From NCBI GenBank assembly GCA_963678705.1, contig OY783213.1, positions 16,248,451 to 16,312,450 on the forward strand: 64,000 nucleotides of DNA, written 5' to 3'. Source of the DNA: Panorpa germanica. Taxonomy: Eukaryota; Arthropoda; Insecta; Mecoptera; Panorpidae. Both the position numbers and the translations under genes were made by a program. This document shows, piece by piece, positions 26,454 to 38,370 of the stretch. Within the stretch, counting starts at the first letter, position 1. Each line of letters opens with the position of its first letter. The notes beneath the pieces are model-generated. The model ran no database searches. It saw nothing but the letters and a program-made list of their open reading frames with translations, and was not told the origin of the DNA.

Positions 26454-29400
26454 TTAATCTTTAGCGAGCCAAATATCAGAAGTACAATCTCCTCCAGGAT
26501 ATCTGAAAAAAATATTAAATTAGCTTTATAGCCATCTATGTGTAAATACAGAAACTAACTAGCAATGTAACAAACCTCATTTCATGTGCAAGAACAGGTC
26601 CATTCGGTTCTTTTCCAAAATCAACTAGGAAATTCTTATCAATTTTCATACCGCCTCCTTCTAGGATATCAAGTTTAACCATTGTGGATCCCTTAACAAT
26701 AGTATCGGGGTAGAAATGTCTATCGTAGGGGTAATAAATGCTTCCAGTGATGTAAAGACGTTTACCATCAAGAGATAGTTGCATCATTTGAGGACCTCCT
26801 AGTAAACGACGGTTCTTGATATAAACGGCTTCTGGTTGTTCCTAATAAAAATGATTCTTTTAGATTCAATTGTAATTAAATTTATTGTTTTAATAATAAT
26901 ATTCTTACTTTGAGTTCTTCATCATGAGTTACTTTAACACCTGAGTCTCTAAGAACAGATCCTCCGAGGAAGACTTGTCCAGTTAGACGGGGATTAGCTG
27001 GGTCACTGACATCGTACTGTCTGACGTCACCATGCAGGTAGTTATTGAAGTAAAGATATTTGTCATCCAGCGACAGAAGTATGTCAGTAATGAAGCCTAT
27101 GGAAACAAAAATTTAACGCTGTAACATTAACTGAAGGAAATCTTCATGATCTGAATTCAGTAAACCTTTCTCCTTTTAATATAACATCTACCATATACAG
27201 TTGGATAATATTATTTAAAAGTATTGTTTGTTTAGCATTGCGATAAAACTCACCATTTATCTCAGGTGTTTCATAGTTATCAACTTTCTTGGCAGGTACA
27301 TCAATTACTTTCTGAGTAGCCCAAGTGTTATCTTCTTTGCGATAGAATCTATAACATATATGTGTTATGCAATACTGTTTTATTTGTGTTGAAAGTAGGC
27401 ACGACCGATTCATGTAAACATTGGCATTGTAAACTATATACTAGTATACTAAAGAACTTTTCCTTCAATTATTACATGGATCAATTACCGTGGAATAAAA
27501 TAAAGATCAGATATTATTACCGATAGATATTTGCGTTTACAGCACACCCAACAAATCCTTGAGGTTCTTTGGGATTATGTAGAAATCTTACTTCAAGTGG
27601 TGTAATACCTTCATTGCCTAGGTCAATACTTTGTTTTAGAATACGTTTTTCCCAAGAATAGAAATTCAAAGATGATCCAAATGGTTTAGGCACATCAGAT
27701 TTAGCTCCCCATCCTCTGTAACAAAAAAGATATTGGTACCAATGTTTGATACATGAGAAAAAAAACTGTATTACAAAAATAAGACTAACTTTTTAAGCAC
27801 TCTTGGTGCACCCCATTCCGTAGATACCATTGTATCCCAATAGGGTTGGTACCAGAAATCATATCCAAATTCAGCTTTCTTGTCACCAGCTGTCCAGGTA
27901 CCTAGAATTACAATTGAGCATGTTATTAACATGGAGTGAACATAAAAGATGTTGATTTTTATTGTGAAATAATTACCATGTATATCAAAAGTGTTGCCAT
28001 CTAATAAAAGGAAGTCACCCTTTGCATATCCATCTTTATCCCCCATTGTTGAGATCATAACTTGGCCAGATGCTAAACAATGAGCAGTATGAGGGAATGA
28101 TACGTTCAGTTCACGGAGTTTAGATCCCTCGATTACCTAAAATATATTAATACTTATGTAGTAAGCAAATCTTTTAAAGATTAGTCTATAGAAATTTGAC
28201 GCATTGTCACAATACAAGTTAACAAGGTCCTATTTATTGTTAAACCATTTTCTGTATGGTTCTAGAGTTTTTGAAAAAGTTTGACAGTGTGTTCATTTCT
28301 CTTTAAATTAGGCTTGGCATATGAGGAGATGAAGTGATAATAAGAAAAGAAAATGTTTATGTAGAAGACGGATTAATGCCTTAAATAATTATGTTTTTGT
28401 TTTCTCGAGGATTTTCTAATCAAACACTAAATAAACTATTAACAGAGTGACCATAGAGTAAAAAATATTCCTACTATTATTTAAACATTTTTGTGCTGAT
28501 GATTTACATAAATGCGAACGATTTTTAACATAACTATTCTATTGTTGCATGTGTCTATAATAACAAATCGAAATGCTAATGACTTGGTAGTGCCTGCATA
28601 ATTTACACATATAATGGTTGGACAAACAGGTATGTATTGGCATGATACATCCTAACGGTTGCTGCTTTAAACAATATACATACATATGTATAACAAGATA
28701 AATAATTTAAACAGGAAGTTGTCCTTCACAATAAATTTGCAGAAGTTAAGACTGACGCAAGGTCAAGAGCATGTATGTATGTGGAAAGTTTTATACATAT
28801 TATTATCTCATACTAAATAAATTTGAGGCAATGACTAATAATCAATTAGCGATAATCTCTTTGATGATTGAATTAGTGTGTTACTTACTTTATGCATCTT
28901 TGGAGCACGAGGGTCGGTACCAGTATCCACGATGTAAATGTTATCAGATCCTAAGCATGGTAAAATCAATTTATCTCTCTTGCCATGCATTAATGGACCT
29001 GTATGACAACTTGAACAGATGTTCCAGCCACTGTGGTGCATCTCGTCGCCTTCATTGTAGGTAAATGTACGATGGATAACCTGAACAAAATATAAATATG
29101 TTTATACCTAATCAACAAAAAGCTGAAATCATCCAAGATAGATAGATTTAGGGCATGCATTTTGGTTTTCACTGCACTGGAATTAAATTTCTATAAATGG
29201 GAATTGAAAAGAGTGCGTATGTATTTTTGTAAAAAAATTTGTCATAAATGTATTAATATTTCTTCGATTAAAATGTAAAATCAAACGTTCAAACGACAGA
29301 CGACAGATCAAATCAACAGACGATGATGAAATGTTCTATGAAGTGCATTAGGAATTCTTGAATATAATAATTATCTGTTTTATAAATAAAGAGCAAAAGC

Positions 29401-31882
29401 TATCGCATTTATTAATGGAAAAATTTAAAGTTTTGTGTTAGTAACAGTTTTATAAAATAATTAATTAATTAATGATATAATTATAGACAATTCTAAACAA
29501 ACAACTATTAAAGATTGTGATGGTATCGTTTCATAAACAAATAAGGAGTTAAAGAAAAATAATGGGCTTGTAAATTAATTCTAAATGCGATTTTTTTCAA
29601 CCTTGTTCCATCTATTATCTTTTTTAGTTGTTTAAATATCTAACAGCTGATGAAGATAAAAGATATTTGTGATTTGTTTTTGTTTATAACAAGAAAAAGT
29701 TATTATTAAAAGTCGTAGATAATATTATGATAATTGAAAAGCTGTTATAAAATTTTGTGGTACTTAATAGTTCTCAAGATAAGCAAAGGAACCGATCACA
29801 CACTTATTTTGAAGATGGCAGCCAAATGGAGACGCTCCAAACCCCGAAAAATTCACATTTCAATCCAGATTGGATATTTTTGACATAAGGAAACAAAAAA
29901 GTTGCAGACTGCCTAAATTGCACTGACAAGATTTAATAAATGAAATAAAAAATGTATTTTTTTAAATATGTAATAAAATATAGTTAGTGTTGAGTACAAT
30001 TCTCCAGAAAAGCTAAAATTAAGATTTGTAATATCCCAAAACATTATAGAATAAAAATAATTGACTCAATTTGATACTTACTTGTTGGTATGTAGGGCTC
30101 TGTGGATTGACATCAATGGTTGCAAGGTAATCACCTCCCGGGGCTCCTAATTTGGGTTGTACGCAAACTACATACATCAGCTCCTCCTTGGGTCCCTGCA
30201 TGGCATCCAAGGGTGTTGCATACCCAACACCACCAGGGCAACATTTTGGGCCTTCTTCTTTTGTATCTGAAAGATAATCAGTAACAATTGACGTAGTTTA
30301 TTCATACGCAATACTTGCAGGGTTATCATGAAGCAAAAGATTCAGATAATGCCGCGATTAAATGTCAAACTTAGCAACAGCATGACTTAGCAACAAATCT
30401 GGACTAGGTATTATGCAAACAATATTATTATTTGTTAGTGATAAAAATTATCTGTCACTATTTCAAGCTTATGTTCACATTGATTTTATCAATTAATCGT
30501 TTTCCGTATTAGCAATGGCCTTGTGAAGCATAACATCATTTCTATAAAACTGTATTGTACCTAGTGAACACTAAATGTAAACTCATGAATTATTTAACGT
30601 AATATTTTTTACCTAACGTTACGTTTTATTATTTACCGAAGCTTAACAAAATTCTGTTATATTAAATATTTTGTTAAATGTCATTAAAAGGCATCTAAAA
30701 TCATTTACTAATAAGTATTGGCAATGCTTCAACTTTATCTTCATTTGTATTTCGACAGGTGGAGTGGTTTCGCTATTTGTAGCCAATAAAATAGACATTT
30801 CATATGAACGATTGTGAAAGACTGTAATGTAAATGATCTACATCCTGTTATTCACATTTTTGGAATTCAGTAATATAAATAGTTCAATTAGTAACAATAG
30901 AAAACATTTAAAATGAAACGTTAAATAATATTTATAGTTTGTTTACTTTACTATACTATGCACGATAACTTAGTACAAACAGTTGGTCCTATTATATAAT
31001 TCAAATTCATGGACAATTATTTTAACTAGAAGATAAGAACAATATAATAAAGACAATGACTCGCATTTTTTATGTAAAGTGCAATAATTTGGTTGTATAG
31101 TTCAAATTACGAGAGTTCGCCGTTGACTCATACCTAAAACAAGTTGTGTCACATTATTCTATGTTAGAATGAACAATCACTATCTCGCTAATTTTTTTAT
31201 AATGTATAGAGAAACGATTAAGATAAAAGTAACTATCGTATCGTAGATTTATACGGATCTTATAACCTCTTTTGATTACAGTCACCGCCAAACTCTCGTA
31301 ATTTGAACTATAATCTACTTTTTTGTGTTTGGATTTGCTTTTTTAATTTTTTATATATTCAAAAGTAATTTTTAGGCGTATTTTTGATGTCGCGGAAATG
31401 GTATAAAAGTCTGTTGAATATAATTAATAATCGAAGTTATGTATTCTTGCTTACCACCCTTATAAAATCAAAACTTTATGTGTTGTTCGAGTCAGCTGTA
31501 AGTAATATCTGACGTTTGTTTATGCAATCTCTTTTACACTCCAAGGTTGAATGTTTCAAACGCAATGAAAAACGCAATATTTCGGTGACACTAAGTTCGG
31601 TTGTTGCTTTGTTTATTTAATTATATGCAGTAATAAAAACTGCCAACAATGATGAAGGTCAAAGATCATTAAACAAGTATAGGAATTAGACCAGCGTTAA
31701 AAATAATATAAAGATATACAAAATATTAAAATGCAAACTTAATAATATTATTATTTGTGAAACATAAACTTAACTGCTCTGTACCGAATGTTAAGTAAAG
31801 GGGCAGAAGGAAGACAATATTTGTTAATAACAATCGCTATTAGATATTAAAAACACTTACCGTTTTGCCCCATATTAGACAT
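26454..31882 (-). CDS. SELENBP1: Selenium-binding protein 1 / methanethiol oxidase, complete, ten coding exons
   Basis: Exons in coding order: 31861-31882, 30082-30266, 28889-29080, 27977-28136, 27790-27901, 27521-27715, 27254-27348, 26909-27096, 26576-26841, 26454-26502. All introns are GT-AG, and the joined length is 1464 nt (487 aa), close to the 472 aa of human SELENBP1. Family landmarks in order: [12 protein letters not shown] near the N-terminus, [14 protein letters not shown] (84-97), [11 protein letters not shown] (147-157), GYDFWYQP followed by [20 protein letters not shown] (263-272), GFVGCA, a [10 protein letters not shown] segment, [12 protein letters not shown], and the end [15 protein letters not shown]. 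The fold is a beta-propeller. In animals the enzyme oxidises methanethiol to H2S, H2O2 and formaldehyde. No signal peptide is seen, so it is probably cytosolic. The residue matching human Cys57 is Gln68. The start MSNMGQND follows TTTACGA; a second Met four codons in is a possible alternative. Confidence 0.96.
29081..30081. other. Intron 2 of the selenium-binding protein gene
   Basis: One kilobase of AT-rich intron without recognisable elements. Confidence 0.7.
30753..30786. repeat. GACAGGTG(G/A)AGTGGTTTCGC motif, intronic copy
   Basis: The segment CGACAGGTGGAGTGGTTTCG recurs as TGACAGGTGAAGTGGTTTCG at about 59988-60008, where it lies inside a piece related to the 375-bp MITE. It is probably a decayed fragment of the same element family. 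Confidence 0.4.
31096..31312. mobile_element. MITE with TA-flanked ~35-bp terminal inverted repeats, copy 3
   Basis: The best-preserved copy, sitting in intron 1 of the selenium-binding protein gene. The left end TATAGTTCAAATTACGAGAG continues TTCGCCGTTGACT; the right end is the inverted form, with AGTCACCGCCAAA preceding CTCTCGTAATTTGAACTATA. Length about 217 bp, non-coding. TA lies at both extremities. Confidence 0.78.
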
Positions 31883-32921
31883 TCGTAAATATGAAACCAC
31901 TTGACGACTCCAGATTCCGAACTGAACTAACAGTTTGTAGGAGAATCACAAACAGCAAGAAAACCAGCACAATCTGAAACCCGGCAACGCAACACTGTAC
32001 GTGGAAGCAGATAATACGCAGTGTATGATCACTCTGCCGACAAACTTATGATAGTACCTCGTCTGTTCATTTGTATAAATTATTCCTCGAATCAAGAATC
32101 ACTTACGTTTGTTATTTAGTTCTTAAAAAGTCTTTAAAACGCTGGCAAAAGTATGTCGTTGATTTCTCCAACAGCATGCCTAATCATATCTTATTTCTTT
32201 CTTGTTTTGTGCGAAAAGGAAAGATAGAATTTGTCATTACATTCTGTATATTCATTTATGTTTATGTTTCTTAATAGTTTATCGTGTCGAAGTTACAGAT
32301 ATTATTATAATGCGCAATTTAAATTGCAGTGGTACGTTTGATTTTTAGGTTATGTATGGACAGTGACTCCCTCTTCATTAAAATGAATTTCGCGTGTCAT
32401 GTGATGTGATATTCTGAAGGTCATGGCTTAAGCTATTATAAATATGTATAAAAAATTATTGTCAAAATTGTTTATATAAATAATACATGAGCGGCTCTCT
32501 TAAATGTTAATAATTATTCCATTACGTAAACATATATTTAAGTATTGTTCATTTTGGCTTCGGTATTAAAAAAATATTATTTATTCTTTGTAAATTTGGC
32601 ATCTGTATAAAAATCTGTTTAAATATTTTAGTACTCTAGTTGGACGCTTGTTGGTTTCTATTTAACTGTTACGTTAGTTTCTTTAAAAATAAATAAACTC
32701 GTTTTATTCCTTTTAGGACATTTTTATATGTATATTTACTTAACTTCTATCACTACCTACATCGGTTTTCAAAAGCTAAGTTCGTATTTCAAGGTTTTCA
32801 ATATATCGAAAACCTCACGTTAATATTTCTAATGTTTAATATATGTATAATTTGTTTATTTTATAATTTTCTACCCAGTTAAAGACATATTTTTGCAATA
32901 AAACATTATATAATTTCTATT

Positions 32922-32927
32922 TTTATT
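32922..32927 (-). promoter_or_regulatory. Polyadenylation signal of the 207-aa membrane protein gene
   Basis: AATAAA on the - strand 22 nt past the stop of the 32949-33572 gene. This short spacing supports the gene being complete and intronless at its 3' end. Confidence 0.55.
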
Positions 32928-32948
32928 TGAACCAGTATTTTCTCGAAA

Positions 32949-33572
32949 TTAAACATCGTTGTGATGCTTAAATAATATTCGACACATTTCGCCTTTTGCA
33001 TAACCTCTACAAAGTAAAGTTTTTGACCGTTCAGCGGCGCTGCGAGCGTTCCCTTGAATCCTTCTCGCCCTAACCTCAATTGATACAGTACTGTCACCTT
33101 TATTTTCATCTAATTTCGGATCGAAACCGTTTAGAATTAACTTCGAATCGTCAATATTATATTTTACATTATCGTAATTAACAGTTCGTTCGCTGTTTAT
33201 ATCGTACTGTTTAAAATTAACCGCGTTTTTGTTTATCTTCTTCTTGTTTTCTACGCTTTCCGTGTCGTTTTCTTCAGTGTCGGTATTCACTGAATCGTAC
33301 CCTGAATTTTCGAAATCTCTGTCAGACTTTACAATCATTATCCCATTCGGAAATTGGATGTCTGTCCATTTCTTTAAGTCTCCAATTATTTTTCTATCTT
33401 CAATATTGTTTAGGTCATAAACCTTTATAACCCTATTTGATAATATTTCGTTCTTTTGATGTATTTTCTCGAACTGTAACTTTATCCCTAGCAATATCAG
33501 ACAGAGGATTATTACAATAGACAGTGTCAGTGGCAATAAGACCACGTTTCGTTTCAATATCGATATTTGCAT
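32949..33572 (-). CDS. Unrecognised type II membrane protein with furin-type site (207 aa)
   Basis: The longest intact single-exon frame in the left half. The start codon has a fair context (CAAG before ATG). Residues 1-8 carry two basic residues (K7, R8), then 9-31 form a strong hydrophobic helix without a signal-peptidase-like site: a signal anchor with the C-terminus outside. A 50-residue, probably helical stalk follows, then an acidic stretch (95-108) with an NDT glycosylation sequon at 102. RARR at 168-171 fits the furin consensus R-X-(K/R)-R; cleavage would release a 36-residue basic peptide with Cys188 and Cys197, which could form one disulphide loop. The plan resembles membrane-anchored, proteolytically shed ligands. 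I see no TNF domain and do not recognise the family. A first exon of a longer gene is possible, but the stop and polyadenylation signal argue against it. Confidence 0.6.
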   Translation of the reverse strand: MQISILKRNVVLLPLTLSIVIILCLILLGIKLQFEKIHQKNEILSNRVIKVYDLNNIEDRKIIGDLKKWTDIQFPNGIMIVKSDRDFENSGYDSVNTDTEENDTESVENKKKINKNAVNFKQYDINSERTVNYDNVKYNIDDSKLILNGFDPKLDENKGDSTVSIEVRARRIQGNARSAAERSKTLLCRGYAKGEMCRILFKHHNDV

Positions 33573-33599
33573 CTTGCTAAGATTTATTTAAAGTGCAAC

Positions 33600-34145
33600 C
33601 TAACTTTCAAAGATTCTAAACTAGTTCATTGTATCGTATTCTAGGTCATTGGTCTTTCTATCAAGTCGAGATAAATATCAACTGGTGTCAGTCTTTTAAT
33701 TCGATGTTCTATGACATATAAATTATTTGTTTTGCGAATGCTTGATTTCTCGTATGTTTTTTTGGTATATCATCCTATTTTGGGGTTATCTCTTTTTATC
33801 ACTTTATAAATATTTGCTCCAGTGCTTATTGTAATCTGAAACAAATATAATTTGGTTATTTCAGTTGAAAGATTATTAATAATACAAGTTACTATAAAGA
33901 ATATTTAATTAAATAGGGAGGATCAGAAACTCCCTATTTCAAATAATAGATTCTGTTATCCGTGACCGCGAGTCACTGAACTGACTGTTACTGTTGAAAG
34001 ATTACAACTAGGGCATTGTTCTAGTTAAACCAGGAACGTATCTACATCTACTGAGCCCTCAGAATAAGTAGCGGCCTCACAGGAATAGATATGCGCTGCA
34101 TTTATTTTGTAATAGGTGTAACAATTGCTTTGTTTATACCAAACC
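33600..34145. other. Upstream region of the 207-aa gene; no gene seen
   Basis: AT-rich DNA 5' of the membrane-protein gene. No clear TATA box and initiator pair could be assigned. Confidence 0.4.
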
Positions 34146-34190
34146 AAAAAAATATAGCGCTGATCCAGTGATTGAACTGAAAGATACAAG
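34146..34190 (-). repeat. tRNA-derived SINE-like fragment
   Basis: On the - strand the piece reads AGTTCAATCACTGGATCAGC and then GCTATATTTTTT. It matches the B-box and junction part of the copies at 48979-49052 and 60212-60305. The A-box half is missing or too diverged to see. Confidence 0.45.
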
Positions 34191-34550
34191 TTATTTACAA
34201 GCCTAAGAAAGCATATTATTCTACGTAGTAGTTGAAAAGAAATATTCCAAATGGAATTGAAGTTAATGATCCCATTAGCTCAGCAGCGTGCAATCTTGTA
34301 AGGAACGCGATGAGAAATCAGCATGGAAGAGGTAACCATATCGAACAGAAACATGTTTTTCAACAGACTCTTAACCTATTAAATAAAAACATCCATCCGG
34401 CATGTTCACTTAACCTCAAATAATTGGCGAACGGCACAAATAATTGAACACGCAAGTGTGAATACAACTTTTAAATGGGCTTGAGGTGTGGCCTTTGCAA
34501 AAATAGATGTATCTCTAATGTTAACAAGAAATATTTATTTATGAGTATGT

Positions 34551-34645
34551 AGACCGCACGGTGACTCAGAGTGTTGAGGCGTTGACGCCGCGATCATGCT
34601 CTCACAGTTGCACGCTTCTTGGCCAGCGCTAATTATATTTGAACT
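34551..34645 (+). repeat. tRNA-derived SINE-like element, diverged
   Basis: Reads CCGCACGGTGACTCAGAGTG, then TTGAGGCGTTGACGCCGCG, and later GGCCAGCGCTAATTATATTT. The last segment matches the conserved junction (CAGCGCT..TAT) of the other copies, and the first resembles a tRNA A-box region. It is opposite in orientation to the fragment 400 bp to the left. The assignment is tentative because the B box is poor. Confidence 0.35.
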
Positions 34646-35621
34646 AGGTTTAAATGAATTGTGTAACTTATTATATGTCAAATTTAAGCTTACATTTATA
34701 AGAGCGATGTAGTCCACATGTATGAGACTTTCAACCTCATAAAAACTACTAATATTAGTAAATAATTGTCAAAAATAGAAGTAGTATCCGAAATAATTAA
34801 ATTTGCAAATAAATATTCTTGTTTTAGCAGTATTGTTTTTTGTTTTTTAAATATGTTTGAACAGTACATTTGTTTTAAATAATATACTGATACTATAGCC
34901 ATAATTACAATTTATTGGCTTTATAAATACTTTTTTTTATTATTATTATTATAGTAATATACAAGTTCTAGTGTTAAAAGTGTTGCATTTATCCAGGCGT
35001 ACTACATATATGAATAAATAAAGAAGAATTGTGTAACACCTACCGGTCTCAGATAAATTTTGAAAATGCTATCACAATTATATCTGTATTCTTCTATTCA
35101 CAAACACAATTAATGTTAACAAACACTTTTAATTTTATAACAAGAACCATTTTTAATTTCCACTTAGTGCTTATCTTGTCGAAATGAGTTATAATCATTT
35201 ACAATTTGATGCCATCATGCTAAGCGTCACTTTTTATTCACTACGCTAACATTTATGTTTTGATTCACCAAGGACGATACACTTACATCGTTTATTTTAA
35301 CCGCTTTCTAATTAGTATCGTATTAGAAGCATATAGAAATTCAAAATCGTTTTATATATAATTTGATCGTAATACGTGGGACATGCGCTTTAAGTCTTTA
35401 TATATATAGGGGTGTAGCACCTTAGGGGTGAATCATGTCGGAAAAATATCATTGATCGTTCGAAAACAAAACCTGTGTACATGGGAGACAACATGTACCG
35501 CTATATCTATAAACGCAGGGAAAACTTGCAGATTCTATATTTAATAAATACGTCATTGTGATAACTCAACAAAACTTGCAGGTTAATTCTTTCTCTATAC
35601 TTTGTATATAGATACAGATGG

Positions 35622-35939
35622 TTGTTTAGTACAGGCCATGCGATAATAGTAGCAGTAACTCTTGATAACCTTACTAAATTACATTGGCAACCTCTTGAAC
35701 ACCTACCTTATAGCCCAGACCTAAACCTATGTTACCAACACTTGTTTAGTGAACTGAGGAAAGCATTAAGAGGAACAATATTTGAAGACGACGCTGCGAA
35801 TGAACAGCAAGTATGTAAATCGCTACGAGGACAGCCATTTTCTCTTTTCCTTGAAGACATCAAACAGCTTCTTATTCCATGGACAAAATGTATTTCTGTT
35901 AAAGGAAAGTATGTAGAAAAAAAGGAGCTTCGGTGGTAA
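35622..35939 (+). pseudogene. Mariner-type transposase fossil, C-terminal part
   Basis: A 105-residue frame resembles the C-terminal third of mariner transposases: TLDNLTKLHWQPLEHLPYSP, the third catalytic Asp in YSPDL, then HLFSELRKALRGTIFEDD, and W-x-KCI-x3-GKYVEK near the end. The DNARPH motif expected just before is corrupted, the upstream catalytic Asp region is not found in frame, and terminal inverted repeats were not located. It is therefore a dead, 5'-truncated copy. It could come from a Tc1-like relative, but the motif spacing favours mariner. Confidence 0.75.
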
Positions 35940-36251
35940 ATCACCAATAAATATATTTATTTAAATATTCCGGTTTGTACTTGAATGACGTAAAATAACA
36001 TAAGTAATCATTTTTATTGAGATATGGGTGTTTTTGTTTGATTATTACTAATCGCTAGACTTTAAAGTTTACATGCAATCTATTGTGGGTTAAATAAAAT
36101 AAATATAGCCGTTTAGTCAATTGCACTGATTAGCTCTTGCCAAAATTTATTTGCGTACAATATTAATGCACTAGCGTTCATCCCCGTCGCAAAGCGACGT
36201 CTGTCTTTTATATGTGAATTGAATTTCATCTCAAATTTTAATTTCCTTTTT

Positions 36252-36569
36252 ACCGTGACGAGATATTTTTACCGTGACGAGATATTTTTACCGTGACGAG
36301 ATATTTTTACCATGACGAGATATTTTTACCGTGACGAGATATTTTTACCGCGACGAGATATTTTTTACCGTGACGAGATATTTTTAACGTGACGAGATAT
36401 TTTTACCGTGACGAGATATTTTTACCGTGACGAGATATTTTTTACCGTGACGAGATATTTTTACCGTGACGAGATATTTTTACCGTGACGAGATATTTTT
36501 ACCGTGACGAGATATTTTTACCGTGACGAGATATTTTTTCGGTGACGAGATTTTTTTACCGTGACGAGA
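36252..36569. repeat. 19-bp minisatellite, 17 copies
   Basis: Tandem unit ACCGTGACGAGATATTTTT, with 17 copies by count. A few units carry single changes (CATGACG, CGCGACG, AACGTG, TCGGTGACG) or one extra T. The 19-bp unit is not a multiple of three, and no frame stays open across it, so it is not coding. The GC-rich core ACCGTGACGAG contrasts with the AT-rich surroundings. Confidence 0.95.
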
Positions 36570-36599
36570 AAGTTGGCAACGTTACATATTATATTCCAT

Positions 36600-38370
36600 T
36601 CTATTCTATATTCTTTGCATAGTCATTTTAATTTCGTATTTGTATTTTAAGAGTAAACCAATAATAGAAATGTTAGAGTTGAAAGGAAAAAGGAAAAGGA
36701 AATGCTCTGAATATAAATACCCTTCAAAGGATATCACATCCTGAATATGGTTTGTGAATCTCATATATTCATTTGTATAAGTATTTATTTATATTATACT
36801 TTTAGGGTCCTATTTACTTTGTAGATGTCTTTGCAAACCCAAACACATAGTCAACTCATAGTCTGACATCAGGCTGACGTTCTCGGTCACTGTGCCGTCA
36901 TTTTTAATAGTGATTGCAGTATCTTCTTCTGTTTTTATAAACTTGATACAGTTTATGAAGTGATACCATTTTTGTTTTTATACGTAAATTTGGAAATTTG
37001 CTTAGGAATTTGAACTGTAATCAATTGACCTTGAACTATATCATTTTTACTGACAATTAAAAAGATAATAGAACATATAAAATCATTTCTTCACCTTTTT
37101 TGTTTAATTATGTGGCAAGCATGGGCAATTATTCAAGGCACACATCGACAAAGGGAAATGAATCTCAAACTAAAATTTGCACTGGATAGAATGAAATATG
37201 AATCAACAGAATTAACATTGACCACTTGTCAATTTCAAACGTATCATATATAAACTCATTACAGTTGAAATATTTAGGCACAGACTGCAGCAAATGAATT
37301 TCCACCACAAACGGCTTGTGACTAGATACAATTGATTTTGTATGAGAGTTAAAAAAAGGAAATGGTCATTTAAGATAGGTTTTACTTAGAGCTAAAGACT
37401 AAATACTAGCATATTGAAATTTAAATCATTTAAATTTAATTTTACCCGACGTCTTATAGAGCTAGAACGACACGGGTCTAATCATGTAGCCACCGGTTAC
37501 ATTTTGCGTCTGTTCAATTACCGTGTATAACCTAAAAGCATTTTTAATCTTTTAATTTGATAGCTTTGAAAACGAACTATATATCTTATGCAGCTGTGAT
37601 AATTTTCTTAGTTTAATTATTTAGAATATTTGCAAAAATAAACGAAGTAAAACCTTATACAAAACGACTTTTTTATAGCACCTATAAATATTATTACATT
37701 TTTACAAATACCTGAGATTTTCACTACACCACTGTTTATGGACTTAGATCAATATCTACCCTAATAAAAGCACCCCAATTTGTTACATAGGGTAGTTACC
37801 AATTTTATTACACTCTTCTAACGTTATACTTACTTAAGAAGTCAACATTTAAACTATTCTGACTTATTAGGGACTAAAGTTTATTAAATTAAATCACTGA
37901 CCACATTATAAGAACTGACAGGAGTTGAGGACAAGCATGGAGTGTCCTTGCATCCCTTGGATGTCTAACTACCCTAACCCCATGTGTTTATTTTGTGGCT
38001 GTTAAATTTTAATAACACATTAAGTTGGTTTAGCACATATGTTTTGTTGGTTTATGGTTATTATTCAGATGCAGGAATATTAGAAGGTAATCAGCGAAAC
38101 CGAAAATAAAGTAGTTTAAAGTGTAGCAGACAATCAGGCGCAACTAAGTTTGTAAACTCGAAATAATATTTTCCCCTAGTTTTCTGGTAGATGCAGAGCC
38201 GCAACTAGAAGGACCCTTTAAATATTATATGAATTTATTATTATATTTATATATCATATATTATAATGTCCCAGGTGTACGGTTATATTCTTATGTTTGT
38301 TTTCTTATATTCTTATTTTCTTATACACGATTCGTATGGTAGCTCGAAAACGGCTCTGTCAATGTTTCTG
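36600..38370. other. Gene-free AT-rich stretch between minisatellite and satellite
   Basis: No exon, RNA gene or transposon end is recognised. It separates the 19-bp minisatellite from the large satellite block. Confidence 0.5.

Noticed and set aside
28771-29172. Several frames (97, 68 and 60 codons) on both strands
   Set aside because: They overlap exon 3 of the selenium-binding protein gene or its flanking introns; only the spliced - strand frame is real.
34232-34423. 63-codon frame on + starting at TTG
   Set aside because: No domain and no ATG start; it lies among repeat fragments, so it was left out as a gene.
36252-36569. CRISPR-like array
   Set aside because: The 19-bp units are directly contiguous with no unique spacers, so it is a minisatellite; the context is also eukaryotic.
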